In this document: positions 19,516-28,025 of the stretch, piece after piece
Position numbering within the stretch: position 1 is the first letter of the stretch
Layout of the letters: each line of letters opens with the position of its first letter
NCBI RefSeq assembly: GCF_016863115.1
Contig: NZ_BOOG01000001.1
Coordinates: 1 to 36,369, forward strand
DNA from: Sphaerimonospora thailandensis
GTDB taxonomy: Bacteria > Actinomycetota > Actinomycetes > Streptosporangiales > Streptosporangiaceae
DNA: 36,369 nucleotides
Direction: 5' to 3'
Program-made: the position numbers and the translations under genes
The notes under the pieces: generated by a model
What the model was told of the DNA's origin: nothing
The model's input: the letters and a program-made list of their open reading frames with translations, nothing else
Database searches by the model: none

Positions 19516-20840
19516 CACCGAAGGCCAGCCGGGCCAGACGCCGGCAGATCATCAGCGCCCTGGGACGCGGCACGGTGCCCAGCAACGGCCTGGACCTCTT
19601 CGCCGTCGGCATGGAGCGGTTCGAAAAGGTGCTCGACGAGGAACTCAACGCGGTCACCGGGGGTCACGCCGGATTCAAGGCCGTCCGCGGCGAGTACGGC
19701 TCGGGCAAGACATTCTTCGCCCGGTGGCTCGCGGAGCGGGCCAAACGGAAGAAGATGGCCACCAGTGAGGTCCAGATCTCGGAGCGGATCACGCCGCTGC
19801 ACCGGCCGGAGACCGTCTACCGGGCGCTGGTCGGCGCCCTGAGCACGGCCACCTCACCACCGAGCGCGCTGCGCGACATCGTGGACACCTGGCTCCTCGC
19901 CCTGGAAGACGACACCGGGATCGCCAAGAGCGACCGGCGGGTGATGGCGACGGCGGTCGACGACCTGATCGAGTCGCGCCTCGCGGAGACCTCGAAGAAC
20001 GCCCCCGCGTTCGCGACCGCGCTCCGCTTCTACCGGCGGGCACGCCTGGAGGGCGATCACGCGACCGCCGACGGCCTGCTCGCCTGGGTGGGCGGCGAAC
20101 CGCACGTGGCGGCCAGTGTCCGCCGCTACGCGGGGCTCAAGGGCGACCTCGACTCGAGCCTCGCACTCAACTTCCTTCAGGGCCTGCTCGTGGTGCTGCG
20201 CGACTGCGGATATCCGGGGCTGCTGCTCGTGCTCGACGAGGTCGAGACACTGCAGCGGATGCGCGGCGACATCCGGGAGCGCAGCCTGAACGCGCTGCGG
20301 CAGCTCATCGACGAGATCGACAAGGGCCGCTTCCCCGGCCTCTACCTCGTCATCACCGGCACCCCCGCCTTCTACGACGGGCAGCTGGGGGTGCAACGGC
20401 TCACGCCGCTCGCCCAGCGGCTGCACGTCGACTTCCAGACCGACGCGCGTTTCGACACCACCCGTGCCGTACAGCTTCGCCTCACCGGCTTCGACCGGGA
20501 CAAACTGGTCGAGCTCGGCTGTGCCGTACGCGACCTGTACGCGCAGGGGGATCCGGCCGAACAACGGATCAGGACCCTCGTCGACGACGCCTACATCAAG
20601 GATCTGGCCACGTCGGTCGCCGGATCTCTGGGAGTCGGGGCCGCGCCGCGGATCTTCCTGCGCAAGCTCGTCGCCGACGTGCTCTACCGGGTGTCGGACC
20701 ACGAGGGATTCGACCCACGCCGCGACTACGGGCAGGCCAGGGTGACCGAGGCCGAACTGGACAACGACGATGAGCGGAACGCTTTTCGCCGCGGCCGGAC
20801 CGCCGTCTCCGCCGACGAGGTGGAGCTCGACCTGCCGTGA
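19512..20840 (+). CDS. BrxD-like P-loop ATPase (DUF2791 family)
   Basis: A 442-aa protein with Walker A GEYGSGKT at 60-67 and Walker B LLLVLDEVE at 237-245, followed by RGDIRERSLNALRQLIDEI and the sensor-like LVITGTPAFYDG. This spelling and length fit the BREX ATP-binding protein BrxD. In BREX type 2 that protein accompanies the BrxHI helicase, which is the next gene here. Known BrxD function is poorly defined; an AAA+-like regulator or loader is plausible. The GTG start overlaps the kinase stop and the stop overlaps the helicase start, both as GTGA. No pglW, pglX, pglY or pglZ is present, so this pair works outside a standard BREX locus. Confidence 0.87.
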   Translation: MTPKASRARRRQIISALGRGTVPSNGLDLFAVGMERFEKVLDEELNAVTGGHAGFKAVRGEYGSGKTFFARWLAERAKRKKMATSEVQISERITPLHRPETVYRALVGALSTATSPPSALRDIVDTWLLALEDDTGIAKSDRRVMATAVDDLIESRLAETSKNAPAFATALRFYRRARLEGDHATADGLLAWVGGEPHVAASVRRYAGLKGDLDSSLALNFLQGLLVVLRDCGYPGLLLVLDEVETLQRMRGDIRERSLNALRQLIDEIDKGRFPGLYLVITGTPAFYDGQLGVQRLTPLAQRLHVDFQTDARFDTTRAVQLRLTGFDRDKLVELGCAVRDLYAQGDPAEQRIRTLVDDAYIKDLATSVAGSLGVGAAPRIFLRKLVADVLYRVSDHEGFDPRRDYGQARVTEAELDNDDERNAFRRGRTAVSADEVELDLP

Positions 20841-22945
20841 CCCCGCCGACTGCCGCCCTGCATCCGACGCTCGCCTACCACGTCACGAACACGCTGGGCT
20901 GGCCGCGGCTGCGACCACTGCAGGCCGATGCGCTCGACCCGATCAGGGAAGGGCGGGACGCGCTGCTGATCGCGCCGACAGCGGGCGGCAAGACCGAGGC
21001 CGCCGTGTTCCCGCTGCTGTCGGCGATGGAGGAGCAGACCTGGACGGGCCTGTCGGTGCTGTACGTCTGCCCGCTGAAAGCCCTGCTCAACAACCTGCTG
21101 CCCCGGTTGGAGACGTACGCGAACTGGCTCGGCAGGCGGGTGGGCCTCTGGCACGGCGATGTGCCCGGCTCCCGGCGGCAGGCCATCCTGCGCGATCCTC
21201 CCGACATCCTGCTGACCACCCCCGAGTCGCTGGAGTCCATGCTCATCAGCACCACGGTGGACCACCGCCGCCTGCTCGCGGACCTGCGAGCCGTGGTGGT
21301 GGACGAGGTCCACGCGTTCGCCGGGGACGACCGCGGCTGGCATCTGCTGTTCGTGCTCGAACGGGTGTCGCGGCTGGCGGGGCGGTCGATCCAGCGGATC
21401 GGCCTCTCGGCGACCGTGGGCAATCCCGATGAGCTGCTGCGCTGGCTGCAGGGCTCCGGCACGGGGCAGCGCCCGGCGCGGGTCGTCTCCCCCGGGGCAC
21501 GTTCGGATGCGGCCGAGCCGGACATCGAACTCGACTACGTGGGATCGATCCCGAACGCCGCACGCGTGATCGCCACGCTGCACGAGGGCGAGAAGCGGCT
21601 GGTCTTCTGCGACTCACGGCGGACGGTGGAGGAGCTCGCGGAGGCGTTGCGCGGGCACGGCGTCACCACCTTCGTCTCCCACTCCTCTCTCGCGGCCGAC
21701 GAGCGCCGCCGCACGGAGGAGGCGTTCGCCCAGTCCCGCGACTGCGTCATCGTCTCCACCTCGACCCTGGAGCTGGGCATCGATGTGGGGGACCTCGACC
21801 GCGTGGTGCAGATCAACGCGCCGTGGTCGGTCGCCTCGTTTCTCCAGCGGCTGGGCCGTACCGGCCGACGGGCGGGCACCCGACGCAACTGCCTGATGCT
21901 GACGATGACCGACGACGACCTGCTCACGGCGGCCGGACTCCTGGTGCTGTGGGGCCGCGGACGGGTCGAACCCGCGCTGCCGCCCCCGGAGCCCCGGCAC
22001 ATCGTCGCCCAGCAACTCCTCGCGCTCACCCTGCAGGAGGGAAGGATCGGCAACGCGCTGTGGCCGGACTGGTGGAACGGCATCGGCCCGTTCCGGCGTT
22101 CCACAGCCCGGCAGGTGCTGGACCATCTGATCGCCGAGGGCTTCCTCGAACGCGACGGCGGTGGGCTGCTCATCGGTCCCGAAGCGGAGCAGCGCTTCGG
22201 CCGGCGGCACTTCATGGATCTGACCGCCGTGTTCACCGCACCGCCGGAGTTCACCGTGCTGCAGGGCGGCACGGAGATCGGACGGACCGACCCGGCGGTG
22301 CTGACCAGCGCGACGCCCGGGCGGCGGCTGTTGCTGCTCGCCGGCCGCACCTGGCAGGTGGACTGGATCGACTGGAAGCGGCGGCGGTGCTTCGTACAGC
22401 CGGTCGAGGGCACCGGCGGCGATGCCCGCTGGGCGTCATCGGCCTCCGCCGGTCTCTCCCATCCGCTCACCCGTGCGATGCGCGACGTCGTTCTGGGCGC
22501 GGATCCCCCGGTAAGGCTCACGCGCCGAGCGACCTCCGTCCTCGCGCGACTGCGCGAGGAACACGCGGACACCGTGCACCCCGACGCGACGGTGATCGCA
22601 CGTGAGGGCGGCGACGTCCACTGGTGGACCTGGGCGGGACAGCGGACCAACGCCACCCTGAGGAGCACGCTCGGACCGCTGGCGGATCCCACCCACCGAG
22701 GCGACGATCTGCACATCAGGCTGAGGAACGATCTGGACCGGGAGACGTGGCTGCAGGCGGTCGACGGTCTGTGCGACCGCCTGCGCCGGCCCGATGTGGA
22801 CGACAGGGCCCTCCGGGGTCTCAAGTTCACCGACGTGCTACCGCCCGATCTGGCCCGCGAGACACTGGCCGCCCGCCTTGCCGACCTCCCCGCGGCCGCC
22901 GCCGTCCTCGGTGAACCGGTGCGGTTCGTGATCAGCGGCCGCTGA
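20837..22945 (+). CDS. BrxHI/Lhr-like superfamily 2 DEAD/DEAH-box helicase
   Basis: A 702-aa protein. Motif I APTAGGKT is at 46-53, motif II DEVH at 156-159 followed by the Lhr-type AFAGDDRGWHL, motif III LSATVGNP at ~195, then STSTLELGIDVGDLD and motif VI LQRLGRTGRR. The C-terminal ~270 residues include the winged-helix and beta-rich region of the Lhr family. In BREX type 2 this helicase is BrxHI and is paired with BrxD, as here. It should translocate on nucleic acid using ATP. It is the last gene of the operon, and a 12-bp hairpin follows 87 bases after its stop. The start is the GTG overlapping the ATPase stop. Confidence 0.88.
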   Translation: MTPPTAALHPTLAYHVTNTLGWPRLRPLQADALDPIREGRDALLIAPTAGGKTEAAVFPLLSAMEEQTWTGLSVLYVCPLKALLNNLLPRLETYANWLGRRVGLWHGDVPGSRRQAILRDPPDILLTTPESLESMLISTTVDHRRLLADLRAVVVDEVHAFAGDDRGWHLLFVLERVSRLAGRSIQRIGLSATVGNPDELLRWLQGSGTGQRPARVVSPGARSDAAEPDIELDYVGSIPNAARVIATLHEGEKRLVFCDSRRTVEELAEALRGHGVTTFVSHSSLAADERRRTEEAFAQSRDCVIVSTSTLELGIDVGDLDRVVQINAPWSVASFLQRLGRTGRRAGTRRNCLMLTMTDDDLLTAAGLLVLWGRGRVEPALPPPEPRHIVAQQLLALTLQEGRIGNALWPDWWNGIGPFRRSTARQVLDHLIAEGFLERDGGGLLIGPEAEQRFGRRHFMDLTAVFTAPPEFTVLQGGTEIGRTDPAVLTSATPGRRLLLLAGRTWQVDWIDWKRRRCFVQPVEGTGGDARWASSASAGLSHPLTRAMRDVVLGADPPVRLTRRATSVLARLREEHADTVHPDATVIAREGGDVHWWTWAGQRTNATLRSTLGPLADPTHRGDDLHIRLRNDLDRETWLQAVDGLCDRLRRPDVDDRALRGLKFTDVLPPDLARETLAARLADLPAAAAVLGEPVRFVISGR

Positions 22946-23032
22946 GCCATACCTGCGCCGATCCCACAAGCCGGAAGCCGCCGGTCAGCGGTCCCGATCC
23001 GAGGAGCCCGGCCGGGAGGCTCCGTAACGCGG

Positions 23033-23060
23033 ATGGCCCCGCACCGAAGTGCGGGGCCAT
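23033..23060. terminator. 12-bp perfect hairpin between convergent genes
   Basis: The arms 23033-23044 and 23049-23060 are exact complements with a four-base loop. On the minus strand the loop is C(TTCG)G, the extra-stable tetraloop. It lies between the helicase stop and the stop of the secreted-protein gene, so it can serve both. Confidence 0.75.
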
Positions 23061-23128
23061 CCTTTGATCGGCCGTGACCGGCTGAATTTTGGCTCGACTC
23101 ACGGGTCTTCGACTTACGGGTCCTCGGC

Positions 23129-23818
23129 TCACGGGTCGAGGTGGCGCCAGGCGGCTCGCGCCAGGCGGCGTTCGAGCTTGCGCTCCTTGCGGATGAGGCG
23201 CCGCTCGGCCTTCCTCTCCGTACGCTTGATTCGTGCCTCGGCCACATCCGCGCGTTGCTCGATTCGGGCCTCCCCCCGGCTCGTCGCCGCCTCGATCCGC
23301 CGTTCGGCGCGCGACGTCATCGCGCTGAGCTCCGACCGGAACCCGGCCGGTTCGAGCTCACTCACGAACCGTGCGCCGCGGTACTGGTAGGAGATCGGCT
23401 CGCTGACGAACCGCTCGCTCCGGAAGTAACGCGGGGCCGCGAACTCGGGGTGAATGCTCACCGAGACCCTCATCGGCTCCGCCAGGACCGGCTGCGCGAT
23501 CACCGGCTGCGCGACCACTGGCTGCGCCAGGACCGGCTGTGCGATCACCGGCTGCGCGATGACCGGCATGGAGACCGTGGACAGTTCGGGTGCGGCGAGC
23601 GGCAGCGCGACCTCGGAAGTCGTGTAGGACGACTCGGAGAGTCCGGCGCAGCCGTCATCCCACGTAGCGGCCGTCGCGATGCCGTACGCGGCGCTCGGCG
23701 CCAGGGTCGCGCCGGCGGTGGCGGCCATGGCGGGGCCGCTCATCAGCGCGACGCCACCGGTGGTCAGCGTCGAGGCGCACAGAGCCACCAGGACGAGTCG
23801 TCTGGATTTCCGATGCAT
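23129..23818 (-). CDS. Secreted PVxAQ-repeat protein of unknown function
   Basis: A 229-aa protein with a signal peptide (MHRKSRRLVLVALCAS ... AMAATAG, cleavage likely near residue 33 after AMA). It then has six five-residue repeats (PVIAQ, PVIAQ, PVLAQ, PVVAQ, PVIAQ, PVLAE; plus-strand 23477-23566) and an Arg/Glu/Lys-rich helical tail (RIEQRADVAEARIKRTERKAERRL). I know no family for it. An exported, basic, possibly cell-wall-associated protein is the most that can be inferred. The start is the ATG at 23818, preceded by an excellent AAAGGAGGGA ribosome site. The frame is open upstream to 24307, but that part lacks coding character. The gene is monocistronic, with a terminator at 23033-23060. 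Confidence 0.8.
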   Translation of the reverse strand: MHRKSRRLVLVALCASTLTTGGVALMSGPAMAATAGATLAPSAAYGIATAATWDDGCAGLSESSYTTSEVALPLAAPELSTVSMPVIAQPVIAQPVLAQPVVAQPVIAQPVLAEPMRVSVSIHPEFAAPRYFRSERFVSEPISYQYRGARFVSELEPAGFRSELSAMTSRAERRIEAATSRGEARIEQRADVAEARIKRTERKAERRLIRKERKLERRLARAAWRHLDP

Positions 23819-24379
23819 GTTCCCTCCTTTGGCCCGGATCGGGCTTAGGCAGGTCAGGCCTCCAGGTTTTTCCTGGACCGCGAAATGGCCGAGCACTATT
23901 TCACCCCGTCCCTGTCTCGCCGTACGGCGAAAATGACTGATTGGGAAAAGGGGGTGAATTTTCTCGGGCGACAAGCACACCCGAGCGGCCATATGTCCGA
24001 TCCTCAATCGTGCTGTCGGAATTCGTCCAGCCCACTTTACGCAAGTGTTTCCCGTGGCATTCGAGGATCTGACTGTCCGAAGGTGCGTCCCAAAGATCCC
24101 GCCGCCTGCTCTTTCTGGACACTTGGCCGGAAGGGGAGGCTGGGGTTGCGCGTGGCAGCCCGCCCGGGGCGTTCCCGACCCGGAAAGAGTGAAGCCGCCG
24201 CCGCGGACGACAGAGGTCGGCAAAGAGGGATGTTCACGATAAGGAAGCGCAAGATCGACGCGTTTCACCCCCGACCCAACCCCATCGCGTGATCTTGCGA
24301 ATACCAAACACGCAGGTCGGCAGCCATGCGTGCGAGCATTCGCAAGATCACGGCGTGGGGGGTGGTGGGTGAGGGGGGA
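23819..24379. other. Intergenic region upstream of the secreted-protein gene
   Basis: These 561 bp lie between the dehydrogenase stop and the secreted-protein start (both minus). They contain the long hairpin at 24288-24352, a further CGCAAGATC copy at 24248-24256, and a comparatively AT-rich stretch around 23880-24060 likely to hold the promoter of the secreted-protein gene. No convincing gene is visible. Confidence 0.5.
24288..24352 (-). terminator. 15-bp perfect inverted repeat with nested stem after the dehydrogenase gene
   Basis: The arm 24288-24302 is the exact reverse complement of 24338-24352. Inside the 35-base loop CACGCA and TGCGTG can pair as well. It starts 28 bases beyond the dehydrogenase stop on the minus strand, which suits a terminator. 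A role as a regulator site for the downstream secreted-protein gene is possible. Confidence 0.6.
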
Positions 24380-25243
24380 TCAGCCGGGGAGGGTCTCGCC
24401 GCCGATGGGGGCGAGGACCTCGCCCGTGTAGTACGACGAGAACCGCCCCGCGGCGAAGAAGACGTACGACGGCGCGATCTCGTCGGGGTCGGCCGCCCGC
24501 TTCATCGGCACCTGGGCGCCGAACCGGTCCACCTTCTCCTCGGGGAAGGTCGCGGGGATGAGCGGGGTCCAGACCGGGCCGGGTGCGACCGCGTTGACCC
24601 GGATGCCGCGCTCGACCAGCGCCTGCGCCATCGAGTAGGTGAACGCGTTGATCGCACCCTTGGTGGCGGCATAGTCGATGAGCGACTTGTTGCCGCGCAG
24701 CCCGTTGATCGACGACGTGTTGATGATCGCGCCTCCCCTCGGCAGATGCGCGAGCGCGGCCTTGGTCACCCAGAAATAGCTGTGGATGTTGACGGCGAAC
24801 GTCCGCTCCCACTGGTCGTCGGAGAGCTCCTCCGGCGACTGGACCGGCGCCTGGGTCGCCACGTTGTTGACGAGCACGTCGAGCCCGCCGAGCTCGCGTA
24901 CGGTCTCCTCGACGACCCTGCGGCAGTGGGCGGGGTCGGCGAGGTCGCCGGGGACGGTCACGCAGCGGCGCCCCTCCCGCTCCACCAGCTCCCGGGTGTG
25001 CTGGGCGTCCTTGTGCTCGCAGAGGTAGGCGATCGCGACGTCGGCCCCCTCCTTGGCGAACGCGACGGCGACGGCCCGGCCGATGCCCGAGTCGCCGCCT
25101 GTGATGAGGGTCCGCCGGCCTGCCAGCAGCTCGCGGCCGGTGTAGTCGCGCATCTCGTCCCTGGGCTCGGGACGCATCTCGCCCGTCTCGCCCGGATACG
25201 GCTGGGTCTGCGGCGGTGGTGTGGAGTTCGGCTGGTCTGGCAT
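24380..25243 (-). CDS. SDR-family NAD(P)-dependent oxidoreductase
   Basis: A 287-aa classical short-chain dehydrogenase: cofactor loop TGGDSGIGRA (~residues 46-55), LVNNVA, the serine in INTSSINGL, and the catalytic YAATK. The ~40-residue Pro/Gln/Glu-rich N-terminal extension before the Rossmann fold and the ending APIGGETLPG are typical of the general-stress SDR group (YhdF/YhxC/YghA-like). Substrates of that group are poorly defined; some are annotated as glucose or aldehyde dehydrogenases. The start is placed at the ATG at 25243, because upstream codons are not conserved in character. It is divergent from the amino-acid transport operon, and the palindrome at 25320-25342 lies between them. 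Confidence 0.9.
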   Translation of the reverse strand: MPDQPNSTPPPQTQPYPGETGEMRPEPRDEMRDYTGRELLAGRRTLITGGDSGIGRAVAVAFAKEGADVAIAYLCEHKDAQHTRELVEREGRRCVTVPGDLADPAHCRRVVEETVRELGGLDVLVNNVATQAPVQSPEELSDDQWERTFAVNIHSYFWVTKAALAHLPRGGAIINTSSINGLRGNKSLIDYAATKGAINAFTYSMAQALVERGIRVNAVAPGPVWTPLIPATFPEEKVDRFGAQVPMKRAADPDEIAPSYVFFAAGRFSSYYTGEVLAPIGGETLPG

Positions 25244-25319
25244 GCCCGTCGGGTTACCCCTGCCATGACCAGGCAAACGAGATTCGGTACGCCCCCGGTC
25301 GTCCGCGCTCACCCGCCCC

Positions 25320-25342
25320 GAGCATCGAAGTTTTCGATGCTC
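25320..25342. promoter_or_regulatory. Perfect 10-bp palindrome with ATC-N9-GAT core (LysR-type operator candidate)
   Basis: GAGCATCGAA (25320-25329) and TTCGATGCTC (25333-25342) are perfect inverted arms with a 3-base spacer. The core ATC-N9-GAT is a recognised LysR-type binding pattern, and a LysR gene closes the same gene group at 30508-31419. It lies 81 bases before the start of the binding-protein gene. Confidence 0.6.
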
Positions 25343-25423
25343 AGGCCCGCAAGCTGTCACAACGCTTTGGCACTTGACCTCTGGCGACCAGCATAATCTC
25401 AATCGTTCATAAGAGGAGGTTTC

Positions 25424-26308
25424 ATGACAAATCGCCTATTCACGGCTATCGTCGGCGCGCTGGTGGTGACGGCGCTCGCCGGCGGCTGCGGGCGGTCGTC
25501 GTCGGAGACCACCGCGGGCGAGGGTGCGGCGGCCGCGGCGGGCAAGACGGCGAAGGATCTCGTGCCGGAGGCCGTACGCAAGACCGGGGAGCTTCGGGTG
25601 GCCACCTCCGAGGGCTACCCGCCCATGGAGATGTACAAGGAGGGCACCCAGGAACTCACCGGCGTCGACCCCGATCTCGGGGCGGCCATCGCGGCGAAGC
25701 TCGGACTCAAGTTCACGATCACCAACGCCGCCTTCGACGGCCTCATCCCGGGCCTGCAGAGCGGCCGCTGGGACGTCGTGCTGTCCTCGATGAGCGACAC
25801 CGAGGAGCGGCGCGCGGCGGTCGACTTCGTCGACTACTTCAACGCCGGCGGCTCGATCATGGTCAAGAAGGGCAACCCGGAGGGCATCAAGTCCCTCGAC
25901 GACCTCTGCGGCAAGAGCGTGGTCCTGGCCAAGGGCACCTCCAACCTCGCGATCGGCGAGCGGCAGAACGAGAAGTGCACCGCCAAGATGAAGATCATGC
26001 AGAGTGAGGACGCGCCCACCGGCCTGCTCTCGCTTGACTCCGGCCGGGCGGTGGCCACGATCGTCGACTCCCCCGTCGCCGTCATGTACGCCAACGACAC
26101 CGGCAAGTACGACGTCCTGCCCGAGCAGTACGACGCCGGGCCGTGGGGCATCGCGATCGACAAGCGCGCCACCGGGCTCCGTGACGCCGTGGCCAAGGCA
26201 ATGGAGGAGCTGCAGGCCGACGGCGGCTACAAGGCCGTGCTCGACAAGTACGGCGTGGCCGCCAACGCGGTGCCGGGGGTCCTCGTCAACACCCAGCCGT
26301 GGAAGTGA
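25424..26308 (+). CDS. Amino-acid ABC transporter substrate-binding lipoprotein (SBP family 3)
   Basis: A 294-aa lipoprotein with the lipobox LAGGC, Cys22 being the lipid attachment site. The mature part has the family 3 pattern: [61 protein letters not shown] and the closing WGIAIDK. Such proteins capture polar amino acids or small derivatives at the outer face of the membrane. The gene opens a five-gene operon with permease, ATPase, deacylase and serine hydrolase. AGAGGAGG just upstream of the ATG is a strong ribosome site. The downstream deacylase suggests that the ligand may be an N-acyl-D-amino acid or a D-amino-acid-containing peptide; that is inference. Confidence 0.93.
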   Translation: MTNRLFTAIVGALVVTALAGGCGRSSSETTAGEGAAAAAGKTAKDLVPEAVRKTGELRVATSEGYPPMEMYKEGTQELTGVDPDLGAAIAAKLGLKFTITNAAFDGLIPGLQSGRWDVVLSSMSDTEERRAAVDFVDYFNAGGSIMVKKGNPEGIKSLDDLCGKSVVLAKGTSNLAIGERQNEKCTAKMKIMQSEDAPTGLLSLDSGRAVATIVDSPVAVMYANDTGKYDVLPEQYDAGPWGIAIDKRATGLRDAVAKAMEELQADGGYKAVLDKYGVAANAVPGVLVNTQPWK

Positions 26309-27246
26309 CCCCGGACCGGGCCGCCGCGGAGCCGGGCGACGCCGTCGAGCCGCCGGTCGACCCCGAGCTGCCGGTCGACGCGGTGCGTCCGCCGCGGCCC
26401 GGCCGGTGGCTCGCGGCGGCGGCCGCCATCGCCTTCCTGGCCTGGCTGGCGTACACGATCATCGTCAACGAGAACCTGCACTGGGACGTCATCGTCGGCT
26501 ACCTCGGGGACGGCAGGATCCTCGGCGGCCTGTGGGTGACGATCCAGCTCACCGTGCTGTCCATGGTCATCGGCCTGGTGCTGGGCGTGCTGGCCGCGGT
26601 GATGCAGCTGTCCGACAGCCCGGTGCTGCGCGCCACCTCGGCGCTCTACACCTGGTTCTTCCGCGGCACGCCGCTGCTGGTCCAGCTGATCTTCTGGTTC
26701 AACATCGGTCTGGTCTTCCCGAGCTTCGGCATCGGTGTGCCGTTCGACGGCCCGAAGCTGATCGAGTGGCAGGCCAACGAGGTGATCACGCCGTTCACCG
26801 CTGCGCTGCTCGGCCTGGCCATCAACGAGGGCGCCTACATGGCCGAGATCGTGCGGGCGGGCATCAGGTCGGTGGACCCGGGGCAGCGCGAGGCGGCCGA
26901 GTCGCTCGGCATGTCGCACCGGCAGGTGCTGCGCCGCGTGGTGCTGCCGCAGGCCATGCGGGTGATCATCCCGCCGACCGGCAACCAGTTCATCTCGATG
27001 CTGAAGACCACCTCGATGGTCTCGGTGATCGCCGGGGCCGAGCTGCTGACCGTCGCCCAGCGCATCTACCTCGGCAACTTCGAGGTCATCGCGATGCTCA
27101 TCGTGGCCTCCATCTGGTACATGGTGCTCACCACGGTCGCCAGCGTGGGCCAGCACTTCATCGAGAAGCGCTTCGAGCGCGGCCACGCCCGGCTGTCGAC
27201 CCGGGTGCGCCGCAACCTGCGCCCGTTCGCGAAGGAGCCCGCATGA
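26299..27246 (+). CDS. Amino-acid ABC transporter permease (His/Glu/Gln/Arg/opine type)
   Basis: A 315-aa membrane protein. A ~45-residue Pro/Asp-rich cytoplasmic N-terminus and one membrane helix precede the transporter domain with about five further helices. Visible family features are [30 protein letters not shown], and the ATPase-docking EAA region [20 protein letters not shown]. It begins at a GTG inside the last codons of the binding-protein gene (10-base overlap) and ends overlapping the ATPase start as ATGA, so all three are translationally coupled. Only one permease gene is present, so a homodimer is likely. Confidence 0.93.
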   Translation: MEVTPDRAAAEPGDAVEPPVDPELPVDAVRPPRPGRWLAAAAAIAFLAWLAYTIIVNENLHWDVIVGYLGDGRILGGLWVTIQLTVLSMVIGLVLGVLAAVMQLSDSPVLRATSALYTWFFRGTPLLVQLIFWFNIGLVFPSFGIGVPFDGPKLIEWQANEVITPFTAALLGLAINEGAYMAEIVRAGIRSVDPGQREAAESLGMSHRQVLRRVVLPQAMRVIIPPTGNQFISMLKTTSMVSVIAGAELLTVAQRIYLGNFEVIAMLIVASIWYMVLTTVASVGQHFIEKRFERGHARLSTRVRRNLRPFAKEPA

Positions 27247-28025
27247 ACGAGCCGGATGATTCTGGCCGCCTCATGGTGCGGATGCGCGCGGTGCGCAAGC
27301 GGTTCGGCGCCGTCGAGGTGCTGAAGGGCATCAGCCTGGACGTCCCGGCGGGCGAGGTGGTCTGCGTGGTCGGCCCGTCCGGCTCCGGCAAGTCCACCCT
27401 GCTGCGCTGCGTGAACCGGCTGGAGACGCCGGACTCCGGGCGGATCTGGGTGGACGGTGAGCTGATGGGCTACGCCGAGCGCGGCGGGCGGCTGCACGCG
27501 TTGCGCCCGGCCGAGCTGTCGCGGCAGCGGCGCGGCATCGGCATGGTCTTCCAGCGCTTCCACCTGTTCCCGCACCGCACGGCGCTGGAGAACGTGATGG
27601 AGGGCCCGGTCACCGTGCTCGGCACGCCGGCGGCGCGGGCCAGGCGCGAGGCCGCCGAGCTGCTGGAGCGGGTCGGCCTGGCCGACCGGGCCGGCCACTA
27701 CCCCGCCCAGCTGTCCGGCGGGCAGCAGCAGCGGGTGGCCATCGCCCGCAGCCTGGCCATGCGGCCCAAGCTGATGCTGTTCGACGAGCCGACCAGCGCT
27801 CTCGACCCGGAGCTGGTCCAGGAGGTGCTCGCCGTGATGCGCGACCTCGCGGCGAGCGGCATGACGATGATGGTGGTGACGCACGAGATGGGCTTCGCCC
27901 GCGAGGTCGGCGACCAGCTCGTGTTCGTCGACGACGGTGTGATCGTCGAGCGCGGGCATCCACGCGAGGTGCTCGCCGCGCCACGGCACGAGCGGCTGCG
28001 CGCCTTCCTCGGGCAGGTCCTGTGA
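27243..28025 (+). CDS. Amino-acid ABC transporter ATP-binding protein (GlnQ/HisP type)
   Basis: A 260-aa ATPase with Walker A GPSGSGKS (44-51), the Q-loop [11 protein letters not shown], signature LSGGQQQR, Walker [15 protein letters not shown] and the switch histidine in VTHEMGFA. The sequence is typical of the polar amino-acid importer class. The ATG at 27243 overlaps the permease stop, and the stop overlaps the deacylase start as GTGA. It powers uptake through the permease encoded just upstream. Confidence 0.95.
   Translation: MNEPDDSGRLMVRMRAVRKRFGAVEVLKGISLDVPAGEVVCVVGPSGSGKSTLLRCVNRLETPDSGRIWVDGELMGYAERGGRLHALRPAELSRQRRGIGMVFQRFHLFPHRTALENVMEGPVTVLGTPAARARREAAELLERVGLADRAGHYPAQLSGGQQQRVAIARSLAMRPKLMLFDEPTSALDPELVQEVLAVMRDLAASGMTMMVVTHEMGFAREVGDQLVFVDDGVIVERGHPREVLAAPRHERLRAFLGQVL

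Noticed and set aside
19512-22945. Complete BREX type 2 (Pgl) system
   Set aside because: Only the BrxD-like and BrxHI-like genes are present. No pglX, pglY, pglZ or pglW gene is found; the kinase here belongs to a TerY-P arrangement.
23477-23566. CRISPR array suspected from regular 15-bp repeats
   Set aside because: The repeats are contiguous, without spacers, and encode PVxAQ in frame within a secreted protein.
25374-25397. TTGACC and CATAAT as a sigma-70-like promoter for the binding-protein gene
   Set aside because: The spacer is only 12 bases, too short for a standard promoter; another -35 box such as TTGGCA at 25367 would leave 19 bases and is also uncertain.
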